A stretch of 64,000 nt of DNA from assembly GCA_963821935.1 (NCBI GenBank), contig CAWGFM010000004.1, positions 186,001 to 250,000 of the forward strand, read 5' to 3'. The DNA is from JAOUEA01 sp963821935 (GTDB taxonomy: Bacteria > Actinomycetota > UBA4738 > HRBIN12). Both the position numbers and the translations under genes were made by a program. Below the pieces are notes generated by a model that saw nothing but the letters and a program-made list of their open reading frames with translations, ran no database searches and was not told the DNA's origin. This document shows, piece after piece, positions 23,306 to 31,474 of the stretch; positions within the stretch are counted from its first letter, which is position 1; every line of letters begins with the position of its first letter.

Positions 23306-24211
23306 GTGCGCAAGCGTGTGCTGGCCTGGTGTGGATCCATGGTCGTGATGGCCGCGTGCTCGGGAACCGACGCCGGCCCGTTGGTCACCGAGGACGACGC
23401 GATCACGGTGGCCTCGTTCAGCTTCGCTGAGAGCGGGATCGTGGCCGAGATCTACGCCCAGGCGCTGGAGGAAGCCGGCTTCCCGGTCGAACGTCTGCCG
23501 CAGGTGGGGACCCGAGAGCTGGTGATGCCTGCCCTGCAGCGTGGCCTGATCGAGGTCGTACCCGAGTACGCAGGCAGCGCCCTGTCGTTCCTGGGCGGGA
23601 AGCCCACGGCCGACGAAGCGAGTACGCACGCCCAGCTCCGAGCCGCATTGGACGGGCGGGGGATCGACGTGCTGGCCCCCGCCGTCGCCCAGAACCGAAA
23701 TGCCGTCGTGGTCTCACAGGCCACCGCCCACGATCTGTCGTTGCGGCGTATCAGCGATCTGATCGGCGTCGCCGGCGACATGACACTCGGCGGACCGGCA
23801 GAGTGTCCCGACCGGCCGCTGTGCCTGCCCGGATTGGAGGAGTCCTACGACGTGCGATTCGACTCGTTCATACCGCTGCCGTCCGGAGGGAGCCTCACCG
23901 CCGAGGCCATCGAGCGCGACACGGTCGACGTCGGCATCATGTTCACCACCGACGGGGTGCTGGCGGACAGCGGAAGCGACCTGGTCGTGCTCGAGGACGA
24001 CCGGCAACTCCAGCCTGCGGAGAACCTCACCCCGCTCGTGCGCGGTGACGCGATCGAGCGTTTCGGTCCGGGCCTGGCGCACGCGCTGGACCGCGTGTCG
24101 GGGCTGCTCACCACCGATGCGCTGCGCGACCTCAACGACCTCGTGGAGCGAGGGTCGGACGTGACCGCAGTCGCCCGGTCATGGCTCGATGCACGACAGG
24201 AAGCGGCGTGA
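23306..24211 (+). CDS. Glycine betaine/choline-type binding lipoprotein (OpuAC/OsmF family)
   Basis: Extracellular solute-binding protein of quaternary-amine ABC transporters, 301 residues. The signal RKRVLAWCGSMVVMAAC ends in a lipobox. The family core reads TVASFSFAESGIVAEIYAQA and later LIEVVPEYAGSALSFLGG, then DVGIMFTTDGVL. No ATPase or permease gene lies beside it. Instead its stop overlaps the first PAP2-kinase gene (GTGA), so the two are made together. It could serve a transporter encoded elsewhere or act as a ligand sensor for the island. Ligand is inferred only from family. Confidence 0.85.
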   Translation: MRKRVLAWCGSMVVMAACSGTDAGPLVTEDDAITVASFSFAESGIVAEIYAQALEEAGFPVERLPQVGTRELVMPALQRGLIEVVPEYAGSALSFLGGKPTADEASTHAQLRAALDGRGIDVLAPAVAQNRNAVVVSQATAHDLSLRRISDLIGVAGDMTLGGPAECPDRPLCLPGLEESYDVRFDSFIPLPSGGSLTAEAIERDTVDVGIMFTTDGVLADSGSDLVVLEDDRQLQPAENLTPLVRGDAIERFGPGLAHALDRVSGLLTTDALRDLNDLVERGSDVTAVARSWLDARQEAA

Positions 24212-25926
24212 CGACCCGATCCACCTCTCACCCTCGGCAGGAACGGCCCAAGCGCCTGCGGGGGCCGGACGTGCGTCGCCGGCCGAGCGGAGAGGCGCCG
24301 CCATTGCCTCGCGACCTGGGCCGCAGCGGCAAGTTCTGGCTCACGATGGTCGCCTACTTCGTCGGAACCCTGATCGGGCTCTGGTTGTTCGAGCCCATGG
24401 CGAAGCTGTACGAGCAGGTCGACACCGCGATCATGCGGTGGATCGCGTCCTGGCGCTTCGAACCCCTCACCACGATCATGGAGGGCCTGGCGCTGCTCTC
24501 CACCCGATGGGTCCTTCGGGCGCTTCGCTGGGGCACCATCATCACCTTGGTGCTCGTGCGCAGGTGGCGCCAGCTCCTGGTGTTCGTTGGCGCGATCGTT
24601 GCCGAAGAGGCGCTCGCCTATCTGATGACCGTGCTGCTCCACCGCCCGAGGCCCTTCGACGTCGAGATCCTCTGGCAGTGGCAGGGCTTCTCCATGCCGT
24701 CGCGGCCGATGGCATCGTTGGCGGTCACCCTGGTCGGCATGGCCTATTCGCTCATCCCCCACGGCCGGTATCGCGACGACGCGAAGTGGGTCATCGGCGG
24801 CATCTTGCTGGGCGTCGGCCTGGCACGCATGTACCTGGCGGTCGACCCCCCCGCCGCCGCGGTCTTCGGCGCCGTGCTGGGCGTCGCGATCGGTCTCACC
24901 GCCTTCCGATGGTTCGTTCCCAACGACGTGTTCCCGGTGAGCTACCGGCGTGGCAAGACGGCGCACCTGGATGTGACCGGTCTGCGCGCCGAGGCGATCG
25001 GCACCGCGGTGCGGGATCAGCTGGGCTATCAGGTGCTCGACATCAAGCCCGTGGGCCTGGCGGGCTCGGGCGGCTCGACACCGCTGCGCCTGCGCGTGCG
25101 CTCCGATGCCGAGCCGGGCGCCCAGGCCGCCGGCTCGAGCGACGGCCCGACCGAGACCACCCTGTTCGCCAAGCTCTACGCGAAGAACCACGTCCGTGCC
25201 GACCGCTGGTACAAGGTGGGCCGCACGATCCTGTACGGCGCCCTGGAAGACGAGACTCCGTTCAGCACCGTGCGTCGATTCGTCGAGTACGAGGACTACA
25301 CGCTGCGGCTGATGGAGGATCTCGAACTTCCGGTCCCTCGGCCGTACGGCGTGCTCGAGATCACGCCCGAGCGAGAATACATGATCGTCATGGAGTTCTT
25401 CGACGGTGCCGTCGAGATCGGCGAAGCCGACATCGAGGAGACGGTCATCGAACAGGGGCTGGTGCTGATCCGCGACATGTGGGACGAGGGTCTCGCGCAC
25501 CGGGACGTGAAGCCGGCCAACCTCATGGTTCGCGATCAGGAGCTCAAGGTGATCGACGTCTTCTTCGTGCAGGTCCGGCCGTCGCCCTGGCGGCAGGCAG
25601 TCGACCTCGCCAACATGATGTTGGTGCTCGGTCTTCGCTCGGACGCCGACACCGTGTACCGGGTTGCCCTGCGCTATTTCACTCCCGACGAGATCGCGGA
25701 GGCGTTCGCCGCCACGCGCGGGGTGGCGAGCCCCACCCAGCTCCGATCGATGCTGAAGGACGATGGCCGCGACCTGGCCGAGCGGTTCCGCGCGCTCGCG
25801 CCGACGCGCCAGCCCGTGCGCATCCAACGGTGGAGCCTGCGGCGCATCGCGCTGACGGTCGCCGTGCTGGCCGGCGCGCTGCTGTTCACGACGATCGTCG
25901 CGCAGAACTGGACGGTGCTGGCATGA
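24208..25926 (+). CDS. PAP2-like membrane domain fused to a protein-kinase-like domain (copy 1)
   Basis: 572 residues from GTG 24208. After a Pro/Arg-rich cytoplasmic N-terminus (1-40), about five or six transmembrane helices (43-232) align with the PAP2 phosphatase fold. Its active site is ruined: the motif-1 lysine is T141, PSGH is PSRP (164-167), and the motif-3 histidine is D213. The kinase-like part has GSGGS (287-290), a candidate lysine K322, the complete loop HRDVKPANL (431-439) and D450 in VIDVFF in place of DFG. RPSPWRQAVDLANMM (457-471) is shared with copy 2. A last transmembrane helix is at 548-566. Its stop overlaps the next gene (ATGA). Substrate unknown. Confidence 0.8.
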   Translation: MTTRSTSHPRQERPKRLRGPDVRRRPSGEAPPLPRDLGRSGKFWLTMVAYFVGTLIGLWLFEPMAKLYEQVDTAIMRWIASWRFEPLTTIMEGLALLSTRWVLRALRWGTIITLVLVRRWRQLLVFVGAIVAEEALAYLMTVLLHRPRPFDVEILWQWQGFSMPSRPMASLAVTLVGMAYSLIPHGRYRDDAKWVIGGILLGVGLARMYLAVDPPAAAVFGAVLGVAIGLTAFRWFVPNDVFPVSYRRGKTAHLDVTGLRAEAIGTAVRDQLGYQVLDIKPVGLAGSGGSTPLRLRVRSDAEPGAQAAGSSDGPTETTLFAKLYAKNHVRADRWYKVGRTILYGALEDETPFSTVRRFVEYEDYTLRLMEDLELPVPRPYGVLEITPEREYMIVMEFFDGAVEIGEADIEETVIEQGLVLIRDMWDEGLAHRDVKPANLMVRDQELKVIDVFFVQVRPSPWRQAVDLANMMLVLGLRSDADTVYRVALRYFTPDEIAEAFAATRGVASPTQLRSMLKDDGRDLAERFRALAPTRQPVRIQRWSLRRIALTVAVLAGALLFTTIVAQNWTVLA

Positions 25927-26516
25927 CGGCGACGACGCGGGCGCGGAGTCGGGGCACGGGCTGGCTCATCGCCCTGGCCCTGGTGGCCGCAGGGTCGGGA
26001 TGCACGCAGGGAAGCCAAGCCACGCCCGCGTGCTCTCGCCCCGACAGCGACGTCATCGTGTTGCAAGCACAATCGGTGCCCACGGCCACGCGGCTGCCCT
26101 GCGTTGCCGACCTGCCGGTCGGGTGGTCGTTCTCCGGCGCGCTGGCTCGCAACGATGAGGCGACGTTCTGGCTGGACCACGACCGGGCGGGCATCCATGC
26201 CGTCGAGGTCACGGTGCGGGCCTCCTGCGACACGTCCTCGGCCGTCGAGGTGCCGCCGTCGCCCGACGAGTTCGACATGCGCATCTTCCAGGAGCCCACC
26301 AGCCTGCAACCGACGTACACCGGGCGCCGCTACGAGGTCTTCGACGGAGGGTGCATCGAGTACCGGTACTCCTTCAGCGACGACGTCGATCCCACGCTCG
26401 CGATCGAGGTCGATCAGGCGCTCTCGACCGTGCCTCGGACCGATCTCGTCACCTCGGTGGAGGAACGATTCGGCCTGACGCTGTGCGGTGCGGGTGCCCC
26501 GCCGTGCGAGGGATAG
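25923..26516 (+). CDS. Putative lipoprotein of the PAP2/kinase island
   Basis: 197 residues, no family recognised. The signal peptide WLIALALVAAGSGC ends in a lipobox with C27. The mature part has six or more cysteines (ACSRP, LPCVAD, ASCDT, GGCIEY, LCGAG, PPCEG), enough for three disulphides. DLPVGWSFSGALARNDEATF and RRYEVFDGGCIEYRYSF are its most patterned stretches. It overlaps the preceding kinase fusion by 4 bases, and the promoter hexamer of the following PAP2 gene uses its stop codon. It is presumably an outer-face partner of the island's membrane proteins. Confidence 0.7.
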   Translation: MTATTRARSRGTGWLIALALVAAGSGCTQGSQATPACSRPDSDVIVLQAQSVPTATRLPCVADLPVGWSFSGALARNDEATFWLDHDRAGIHAVEVTVRASCDTSSAVEVPPSPDEFDMRIFQEPTSLQPTYTGRRYEVFDGGCIEYRYSFSDDVDPTLAIEVDQALSTVPRTDLVTSVEERFGLTLCGAGAPPCEG

Positions 26517-26519
26517 GCT
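26514..26519 (+). promoter_or_regulatory. -10 element (TAGGCT) of the PAP2 phosphatase gene, leaderless
   Basis: TAGGCT begins with the stop codon of the preceding lipoprotein gene. It is followed by 6 bases and the GTG at 26526. Confidence 0.5.
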
Positions 26520-26525
26520 GCCGGC

Positions 26526-27239
26526 GTGCTCATCAACCATCGCCGGGCGCTGCGGGTCTCGATCGCGCTCCTGGTGGGGCTCTCTTTCATGCTGATCGCG
26601 GTGGGTCGCCATCCTGTGACGGATGCTCCCACGACCACCCTGGCGTTCGTGGGGGAATTCGACGGCACGATGAACTCGTGGATGGAAGGCATCCGCAACG
26701 TGGTGCTCAGCGGGGTGTTCCGGTTCCTGAACATCCTTGGCGGGGGCATCGTCACGATCCCGTTGCGGATCGTGGTTTCGGTCCTGTTGCTGGTCCGGCG
26801 CCGGTTCCTCGCCTTCTGGGCGTTCGTGCTGACCTGGGCTGCGTCGGAGTTGCTGCTCACGTGGCTGAAGATCTTCTTCCACCGCGGACGGCCGCCGCAC
26901 CCGCTGGTCGAGGTGGTCGGGCACTCGTTCCCGTCCGGTCACGCCGTGGCGGGCGCGGCCTTGGCGGTCGCCCTGGTGCTGGTGGCCTTCCGACCGGGCC
27001 CGACCAGGGTGAAGTGGGAACGCATCGCGATAGTGTTCGCCTTCGTCATGGCGTTCTCCCGGGTGTACCTGTCCGCGCACTGGTTCTCCGACGTGGTGGC
27101 CGGCGTGCTGTTGGGCGCGGGCATCGCCCTGGGGTCGGCGGCCCTGGTCACCGAGGTCGACACCGTGCTGGTGCGCAGAGGTGTCCTGCATGCGCCGCCC
27201 GAGCCACCCGGCGACCCGCTCGACCCCGCGCTCTCATAG
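26526..27239 (+). CDS. PAP2-family membrane phosphatase, active site intact
   Basis: Integral membrane phosphatase acting on lipid phosphates such as phosphatidic acid, undecaprenyl pyrophosphate or phosphatidylglycerophosphate. It has 237 residues and about six transmembrane helices. All three motifs are complete: K115-x6-R122-P123, PSGH at 136-139 with H139 as general acid, and S178-R179-x5-H185-x3-D189 with H185 as nucleophile. It sits between two fusions whose PAP2 sites are degenerate. Specific lipid not predictable. Confidence 0.88.
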   Translation: MLINHRRALRVSIALLVGLSFMLIAVGRHPVTDAPTTTLAFVGEFDGTMNSWMEGIRNVVLSGVFRFLNILGGGIVTIPLRIVVSVLLLVRRRFLAFWAFVLTWAASELLLTWLKIFFHRGRPPHPLVEVVGHSFPSGHAVAGAALAVALVLVAFRPGPTRVKWERIAIVFAFVMAFSRVYLSAHWFSDVVAGVLLGAGIALGSAALVTEVDTVLVRRGVLHAPPEPPGDPLDPALS

Positions 27240-27242
27240 CCC

Positions 27243-28868
27243 GTGGTCGCGACCACCACACGACACCGGCAGCGACGGCCCTCGGGCAACCCTCCCCCGC
27301 TGCCTCGCGAGTCGACGGCGCGCAACTGGCTCTGGGCCACGAGCGCGGTGGTCGTGGCCGGGATCGTGCTGGGCATCATCGTGGAGACGACCGAGACGCT
27401 CCAGATCGTCGGCACCTCGGTGCTCGAGGCGTTCGCCGACATCAGGACGCCCGCCCTCACCGAGGTGGCCAAGGCGATCGCGTTCGTGACCTCGTTCGGG
27501 GCGGTGCAGGTCCTGCGGTTGGTCGTGGCCGCGGCGTTGATCGTGACGAAGCGGTTCCGTGCCCTGGTGGTGGCCCTGGTCTCGTTCGTGGTGGTGGACT
27601 GGTTGGTGCTGACGTTCCTGGATCGGCAGCGACCGGCGCCCGGCGTGACGGCCCTGGTCGACAGCGCCAACTTCACGTTCCCGTCGTGGTCCGTCACCGC
27701 CTTCGCGATCACGGCGTTCGCGATCCCGTTCTTGCTCGTCCCCGCCGGCCGCCGACGCACGCAGGCGATGGGCCTCGCCTGGGTCGCGGTTGGCCTCGAT
27801 TGCCTGGCTCGGCTGTACCTGGGCGTCGACTACCCCACCAACGTGATCTACGCGGCCGTGCTGTGCTGGGTGCTGTGCGAGACCGCGTACCGCTGGTTCG
27901 TGCCCGATGAATCGTTCCCGGTCAGCTACGCCCGGGGCGGCAACGCCGCCCACCTGGACCTGAGCGGCCCGCGAGCCGAGGCTGTGAAGACAGCCATGGC
28001 CGACCAGCTTGGGTTCGAGGTGGCCGAGGTGAAACCCTTCGGCCTGGCGGGCTCGGGCGGCTCGTCGCCACTGCTGATGACCATGGCCGACGGCGCGCGG
28101 GTGTTCGGCAAGATCTACGCCACCAGCCACGCGCGAGCCGACCGCTGGTATCGCATCGGGCGCACGATCCTGTACGGAAAGCTGGAGGACGAGACCCCGT
28201 TCGGGGTGGTGCGCCGGTTGACGGAGTACGAGGACTACGCGCTGCGCGTGCTGGCCATGAGCGGCGTCAAGGTCGCCACGACGTGGGGCATCGTGGAGCT
28301 CACGCCCAACCGGGAGTACATGCTCGTCACGGAGTTCTTCGAGGATTCGAAGAACCTTGGCGATTCCGAGATCGACGACGCGATCATCGACGAGGGCCTG
28401 CAGCTGATCCGACAGTTCTGGGACATCGGCGTCGCCCACCGCGACGTCAAGCCGGCCAACCTGCTCGTCCAGCGCGGGCACCTGCAGCTGGTGGACGTCT
28501 CGGGCTTGGAGATCCGGCCGTCACCCTGGCGACAGGCCGTCGACCTGGCCAACATGATGCTCACCCTGGCACTGCAGTCCGAGCCCGATCGGGTCTACGA
28601 ACGCGCGACCGCGGTGTTCACGCCCGACGAGATCGCGGAGGCATTCGCGTGTGCCCAAGGTATGGCGATCCCTACCGAGCTGTCCGGGCGGCTCAAGAAG
28701 GACCCGAGGCCGATCATGGCACGGTTCAAGGAGCTCGCCCCGCCACACGATCCGGTGTCGATCCAGACGTGGAGCCTGCAACGCGTGGGGCTGGCGGTCG
28801 GCGCCGCCGTCGGCGCCCTGATCCTGGTGGCCATGGCGATCGACTCGCTGTTCGCCGGGCTCCAGTAG
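27243..28868 (+). CDS. PAP2-like membrane domain fused to a protein-kinase-like domain (copy 2)
   Basis: 541 residues, homologous to copy 1 along its whole length. The PAP2-like part (about 28-225) again lacks the catalytic residues: motif 1 has L123 for lysine, PSGH is PSWS (147-150), and the motif-3 histidine is D196. The linker FPVSYARGGNAAHLDLSGPRAEA matches copy 1. The kinase-like part has GSGGS (280-284), K290 in FGKIY, HRDVKPANL (399-407) and D418 in LVDVSG. RPSPWRQAVDLANMM follows. A final transmembrane helix is at about 515-535. The GTG start is 3 bases after the PAP2 stop. It closes the island and converges with truB. Confidence 0.8.
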   Translation: MVATTTRHRQRRPSGNPPPLPRESTARNWLWATSAVVVAGIVLGIIVETTETLQIVGTSVLEAFADIRTPALTEVAKAIAFVTSFGAVQVLRLVVAAALIVTKRFRALVVALVSFVVVDWLVLTFLDRQRPAPGVTALVDSANFTFPSWSVTAFAITAFAIPFLLVPAGRRRTQAMGLAWVAVGLDCLARLYLGVDYPTNVIYAAVLCWVLCETAYRWFVPDESFPVSYARGGNAAHLDLSGPRAEAVKTAMADQLGFEVAEVKPFGLAGSGGSSPLLMTMADGARVFGKIYATSHARADRWYRIGRTILYGKLEDETPFGVVRRLTEYEDYALRVLAMSGVKVATTWGIVELTPNREYMLVTEFFEDSKNLGDSEIDDAIIDEGLQLIRQFWDIGVAHRDVKPANLLVQRGHLQLVDVSGLEIRPSPWRQAVDLANMMLTLALQSEPDRVYERATAVFTPDEIAEAFACAQGMAIPTELSGRLKKDPRPIMARFKELAPPHDPVSIQTWSLQRVGLAVGAAVGALILVAMAIDSLFAGLQ

Positions 28869-28883
28869 TCCGCCTCAGACTAC
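28865..28883. terminator. Weak hairpin over convergent stop codons
   Basis: GTAGTC and GACTAC pair across 7 bases and contain the TAG stops of the last island gene and of truB. No T run is visible on either side. Confidence 0.3.
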
Positions 28884-29776
28884 CCGTCCGTGACGCCGGG
28901 GCGACCGGGTGTCAGGACGACGACTGGCTTGGCCTTCGTGCCGTCGTCCTCGTAGACACCGAGGACCGTGCTGCCGTCCGTGTCCACGACCGCGAAGGGT
29001 CCGGACAGCCCCGACGGGGCCAGGATGCGACCGTGGCTCACGGCGATCGCCTCCTGGTCATCGACCGGCCATGACGGAAGGTGCTGCACCGCCCGGGCGA
29101 GCGGCAATGGCTCGCCGGGGTGGCCGGGCGATGTCGCCTCCTCCACCCGGAAGGTTCCGATCGCCGTTCGACGGAGCGTGGTGAGGTGGGCGCCGCAGCC
29201 GAGTGCGGCGCCCACGTCCGCAGCCAGCACCCGCACGTAGGTCCCCCCACCGCAGATGATGCGAACGTCGACGTCGTCACCACGTCGCGTCAGGACATCG
29301 AAGCGATCGACGTGGACGGGCCGAGGCTCCGCCTCCAGGTGTTCGCCCTTACGAGCGGCGTCGTACAGCTTCCGGCCGCCGACCTTCACGGCGGAGAACG
29401 CGGGCGGGCGTTGCATCGAATCGCCCACCAGGGCATCGGTCGCGATGCGGAGTGCGACATCGCTCACGTCGTCGGCGGCCGACGTCTGCGTCACCTCGCC
29501 GTCGGCATCCAGGGTGGTGGTCTCGACGCCCAGCCGCATCGTGGCCTCGTAGGTCTTGGGGAGATCGCCCAGGAAACGAAGCAGGCGGGTCGCACGGCCC
29601 ACGCCCATCACCAGCAGGCCGGTGGCCATCGGATCCAGCGTGCCCGCATGACCGACCTTCTTGGTGGAGAGCGCCCGGCGCACCTGGGCGACCGCGTCGT
29701 GCGACGTGATGTCCCGCGGCTTGTCGATCAGCAGGAGGCCGTCGGGTCCGCGTGCATCCGACCCGGCGGCCGTCAC
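28880..29776 (-). CDS. truB: tRNA pseudouridine(55) synthase
   Basis: Converts U55 of tRNA to pseudouridine. It has 298 residues from GTG 29776, which overlaps the nrnA stop (GTGA). The catalytic aspartate is in HAGTLDPMATGLLV. LLLIDKPRDITSHDAV opens the fold, and RPPAFSAVKVGGRKLYDAARKG is a family motif. The C-terminal PUA-like region ends in a Pro/Gly-rich tail. It closes the rimP-to-truB translation cluster. Confidence 0.96.
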   Translation of the reverse strand: MTAAGSDARGPDGLLLIDKPRDITSHDAVAQVRRALSTKKVGHAGTLDPMATGLLVMGVGRATRLLRFLGDLPKTYEATMRLGVETTTLDADGEVTQTSAADDVSDVALRIATDALVGDSMQRPPAFSAVKVGGRKLYDAARKGEHLEAEPRPVHVDRFDVLTRRGDDVDVRIICGGGTYVRVLAADVGAALGCGAHLTTLRRTAIGTFRVEEATSPGHPGEPLPLARAVQHLPSWPVDDQEAIAVSHGRILAPSGLSGPFAVVDTDGSTVLGVYEDDGTKAKPVVVLTPGRPGVTDG

Positions 29777-30762
29777 GGTGCGACGGGTTCGCCGCGCAGC
29801 GCGGACGCCAGGAGAGCGATCGTCTGCGCCGGCCCGTGGGCCGACGTGTAGCCGGCCGCCAGCCGGTGCCCTCCCCCGCCGAAGGTCGCCGCGATGGCGG
29901 CCAGATCGTGCTCGCCGCGCGAACGCACGCTCACCTTGAACCGGCCGTCCTTCTGCTGCTTCACGATGGCGGCCACGTCCACCTCGCGGGCGGTCCGCAC
30001 CACGTCGATCAGATCCTCGGTGTCGCCCGGGCGGATGCCGGCGTCGCGAAGGTCGGACTGGGTCAGGTAGGTCCACACCAGGTCGGCCTCCTCCACGTGC
30101 TCGAGGCGGCCGAGGGCCGTGCCCACCAGCCGGAGATAGGACGCCGGGTTGTCCTCGTACAGGGCCTGCACCAGCGCCGCGTGATCGAACGGGTGCTCGC
30201 GCAGGCGCGCCGCGAGCCGCAGGGTATCGGGGGTGGTCGCCTCGTACTGGAACTTGCCCGTGTCGGTGACGAGGCCCGCGTACAGGCACAGCGCGGTCTC
30301 GTCGGGCATGTCACCACCCATCGTCTCGATCAGCCGGAACACCATCTCGCACGTGGACGACGCGTCGGGGTCGACGAGCGGGATCGTGCCGAGGCCGTCG
30401 TTCGAACGGTGATGGTCGATCCAGATCACCTCGCTCGCCTTCTGCGCCGCGTGGCCCAGCGCTCCGAGCCGGTCGAACGCCGCGCAGTCGCACGTCACCA
30501 TCACGGCGGGCGCCTTGGGGAACTCGCGCACGGGCACCAGCTCGTCCGAACCGGGAAGCATGGAGGCCCAGCGAGGCGGTTCCAGGGGCTCGTTCGGATA
30601 GGAGCACGTGGTTCGAACGCCGCGTGAGCGCAGGAACGCGGACAGGCCCAGCATCGACCCGAGGGCGTCGGCGTCCGGATTCAGGTGGCAGGCCAGGGCG
30701 ACGTCCGTTGCCGAGGTCAGCACCTCGGCGGCCTTCGCGAGCTGGGTGGCCTGGTCGTTCAC
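29773..30762 (-). CDS. nrnA: DHH/DHHA1 phosphoesterase, NrnA type
   Basis: Oligoribonuclease/pAp phosphatase that finishes the 2-5 nt products of RNase J, Y and PNPase. It has 329 residues. Metal motifs are HLNPDADALGS, the signature WIDHHRSN and VTDTGKF. The DHHA1 half ends GGGGHRLAAGYT. The GTG at 30762 overlaps rbfA (GTGA). The position between rbfA and truB is usual for Gram-positives. c-di-AMP or pApA hydrolysis is a possible second activity. Confidence 0.93.
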   Translation of the reverse strand: MNDQATQLAKAAEVLTSATDVALACHLNPDADALGSMLGLSAFLRSRGVRTTCSYPNEPLEPPRWASMLPGSDELVPVREFPKAPAVMVTCDCAAFDRLGALGHAAQKASEVIWIDHHRSNDGLGTIPLVDPDASSTCEMVFRLIETMGGDMPDETALCLYAGLVTDTGKFQYEATTPDTLRLAARLREHPFDHAALVQALYEDNPASYLRLVGTALGRLEHVEEADLVWTYLTQSDLRDAGIRPGDTEDLIDVVRTAREVDVAAIVKQQKDGRFKVSVRSRGEHDLAAIAATFGGGGHRLAAGYTSAHGPAQTIALLASALRGEPVAP

Positions 30763-31115
30763 TCGTCACCGTCCGCGCGATGCATCTGCGCTATCAGCGC
30801 GTCGATCCGTTCGGCCCGCTCGCTGGTCTGGTCCTCCTCGAACTCCAGCTCGGGCAAGAACTTGAGCCTGACCTGGCGACCCAGGGCCGAGCGCAGGTAC
30901 GGCGTGGCCGACCGCAACGCGGCTCGGCTGCCGGCCTTGGCGCTGTCGTCACCCATGGCCGTGTACGCGACCCACGCGTGTCGGAGGTCGTGCGAGACGC
31001 GCACGCCGATGACGGTGATGAACCCCACGCGGGGGTCCTTCAGCTTCTGGATCTCTTGGGCGAGGATCTCCCGGAACTCCTCACCCACCCGATCCGCACG
31101 CGTTCCCTGTGGCAT
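30759..31115 (-). CDS. rbfA: 30S ribosome-binding factor A
   Basis: Cold-shock 30S maturation factor, 118 residues. RADRVGEEFREILAQEIQKLKDPRVG and VTVIGVRVSHDLRHAWVAYT-like sequence identify it. The ATG at 31115 is fixed by a TACGCT hexamer ending 6 bases earlier, so it has its own leaderless promoter although it sits inside the infB cluster. It is coupled to nrnA by a GTGA overlap. Confidence 0.95.
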   Translation of the reverse strand: MPQGTRADRVGEEFREILAQEIQKLKDPRVGFITVIGVRVSHDLRHAWVAYTAMGDDSAKAGSRAALRSATPYLRSALGRQVRLKFLPELEFEEDQTSERAERIDALIAQMHRADGDE

Positions 31116-31121
31116 GCAGTC

Positions 31122-31127
31122 AGCGTA
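31122..31127 (-). promoter_or_regulatory. -10 element (TACGCT) of rbfA, leaderless
   Basis: TACGCT is followed by 6 bases and the ATG at 31115. The 66-base gap upstream also contains a GC-rich inverted repeat (around 31136-31155) that could end the DUF503 transcript. Confidence 0.6.
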
Positions 31128-31180
31128 ACGGGAACGGCGGGGACGAGCCCCCACGCGGGAGGCCTCGCCCGACTCGGCGT

Positions 31181-31474
31181 TCAGTCGTCGGGGTCCATGA
31201 CGGTGATGTCGGCCGTGATCAGCTCGACCTCGTCCCACCGTTCGACCAGCTTCTGCGCCTCGTGGAGCACCTTCCGCAGGTGGTACTCCTGGTTGCCGAC
31301 GATCACCGCGCCGAGTTCGGCCCGCTGCCACAGGTCCTGATGATCGACCTCGGCGACCGACAGGTCGAACCGTTGGCGCAACGCAGTCGTCAGGGCCTTG
31401 ACGACATGTCGCTTCTGCTTCAGGGAACGGGAGCTTCGGATGCGCAGATCGACACGCAGGACAGCGACCAGCAT
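31181..31474 (-). CDS. DUF503 (YlxP-like) protein
   Basis: Small conserved protein of 97 residues encoded between infB and rbfA in many Gram-positives, with a suggested but unproven ribosome role. MLVAVLRVDLRIRSSRSLKQKRHVV-type N-terminus and FDLSVAEVDHQDLWQRAELG are the family marks. The ATG at 31474 overlaps the infB stop by one base (TGATG). Confidence 0.92.
   Translation of the reverse strand: MLVAVLRVDLRIRSSRSLKQKRHVVKALTTALRQRFDLSVAEVDHQDLWQRAELGAVIVGNQEYHLRKVLHEAQKLVERWDEVELITADITVMDPDD

Noticed and set aside
23306..28868. The PAP2/kinase island as an anti-phage defence system or toxin-antitoxin pair
   Set aside because: No nuclease, NTPase or toxin-like partner is present, and codon use and leaderless promoters match the surrounding core genes.
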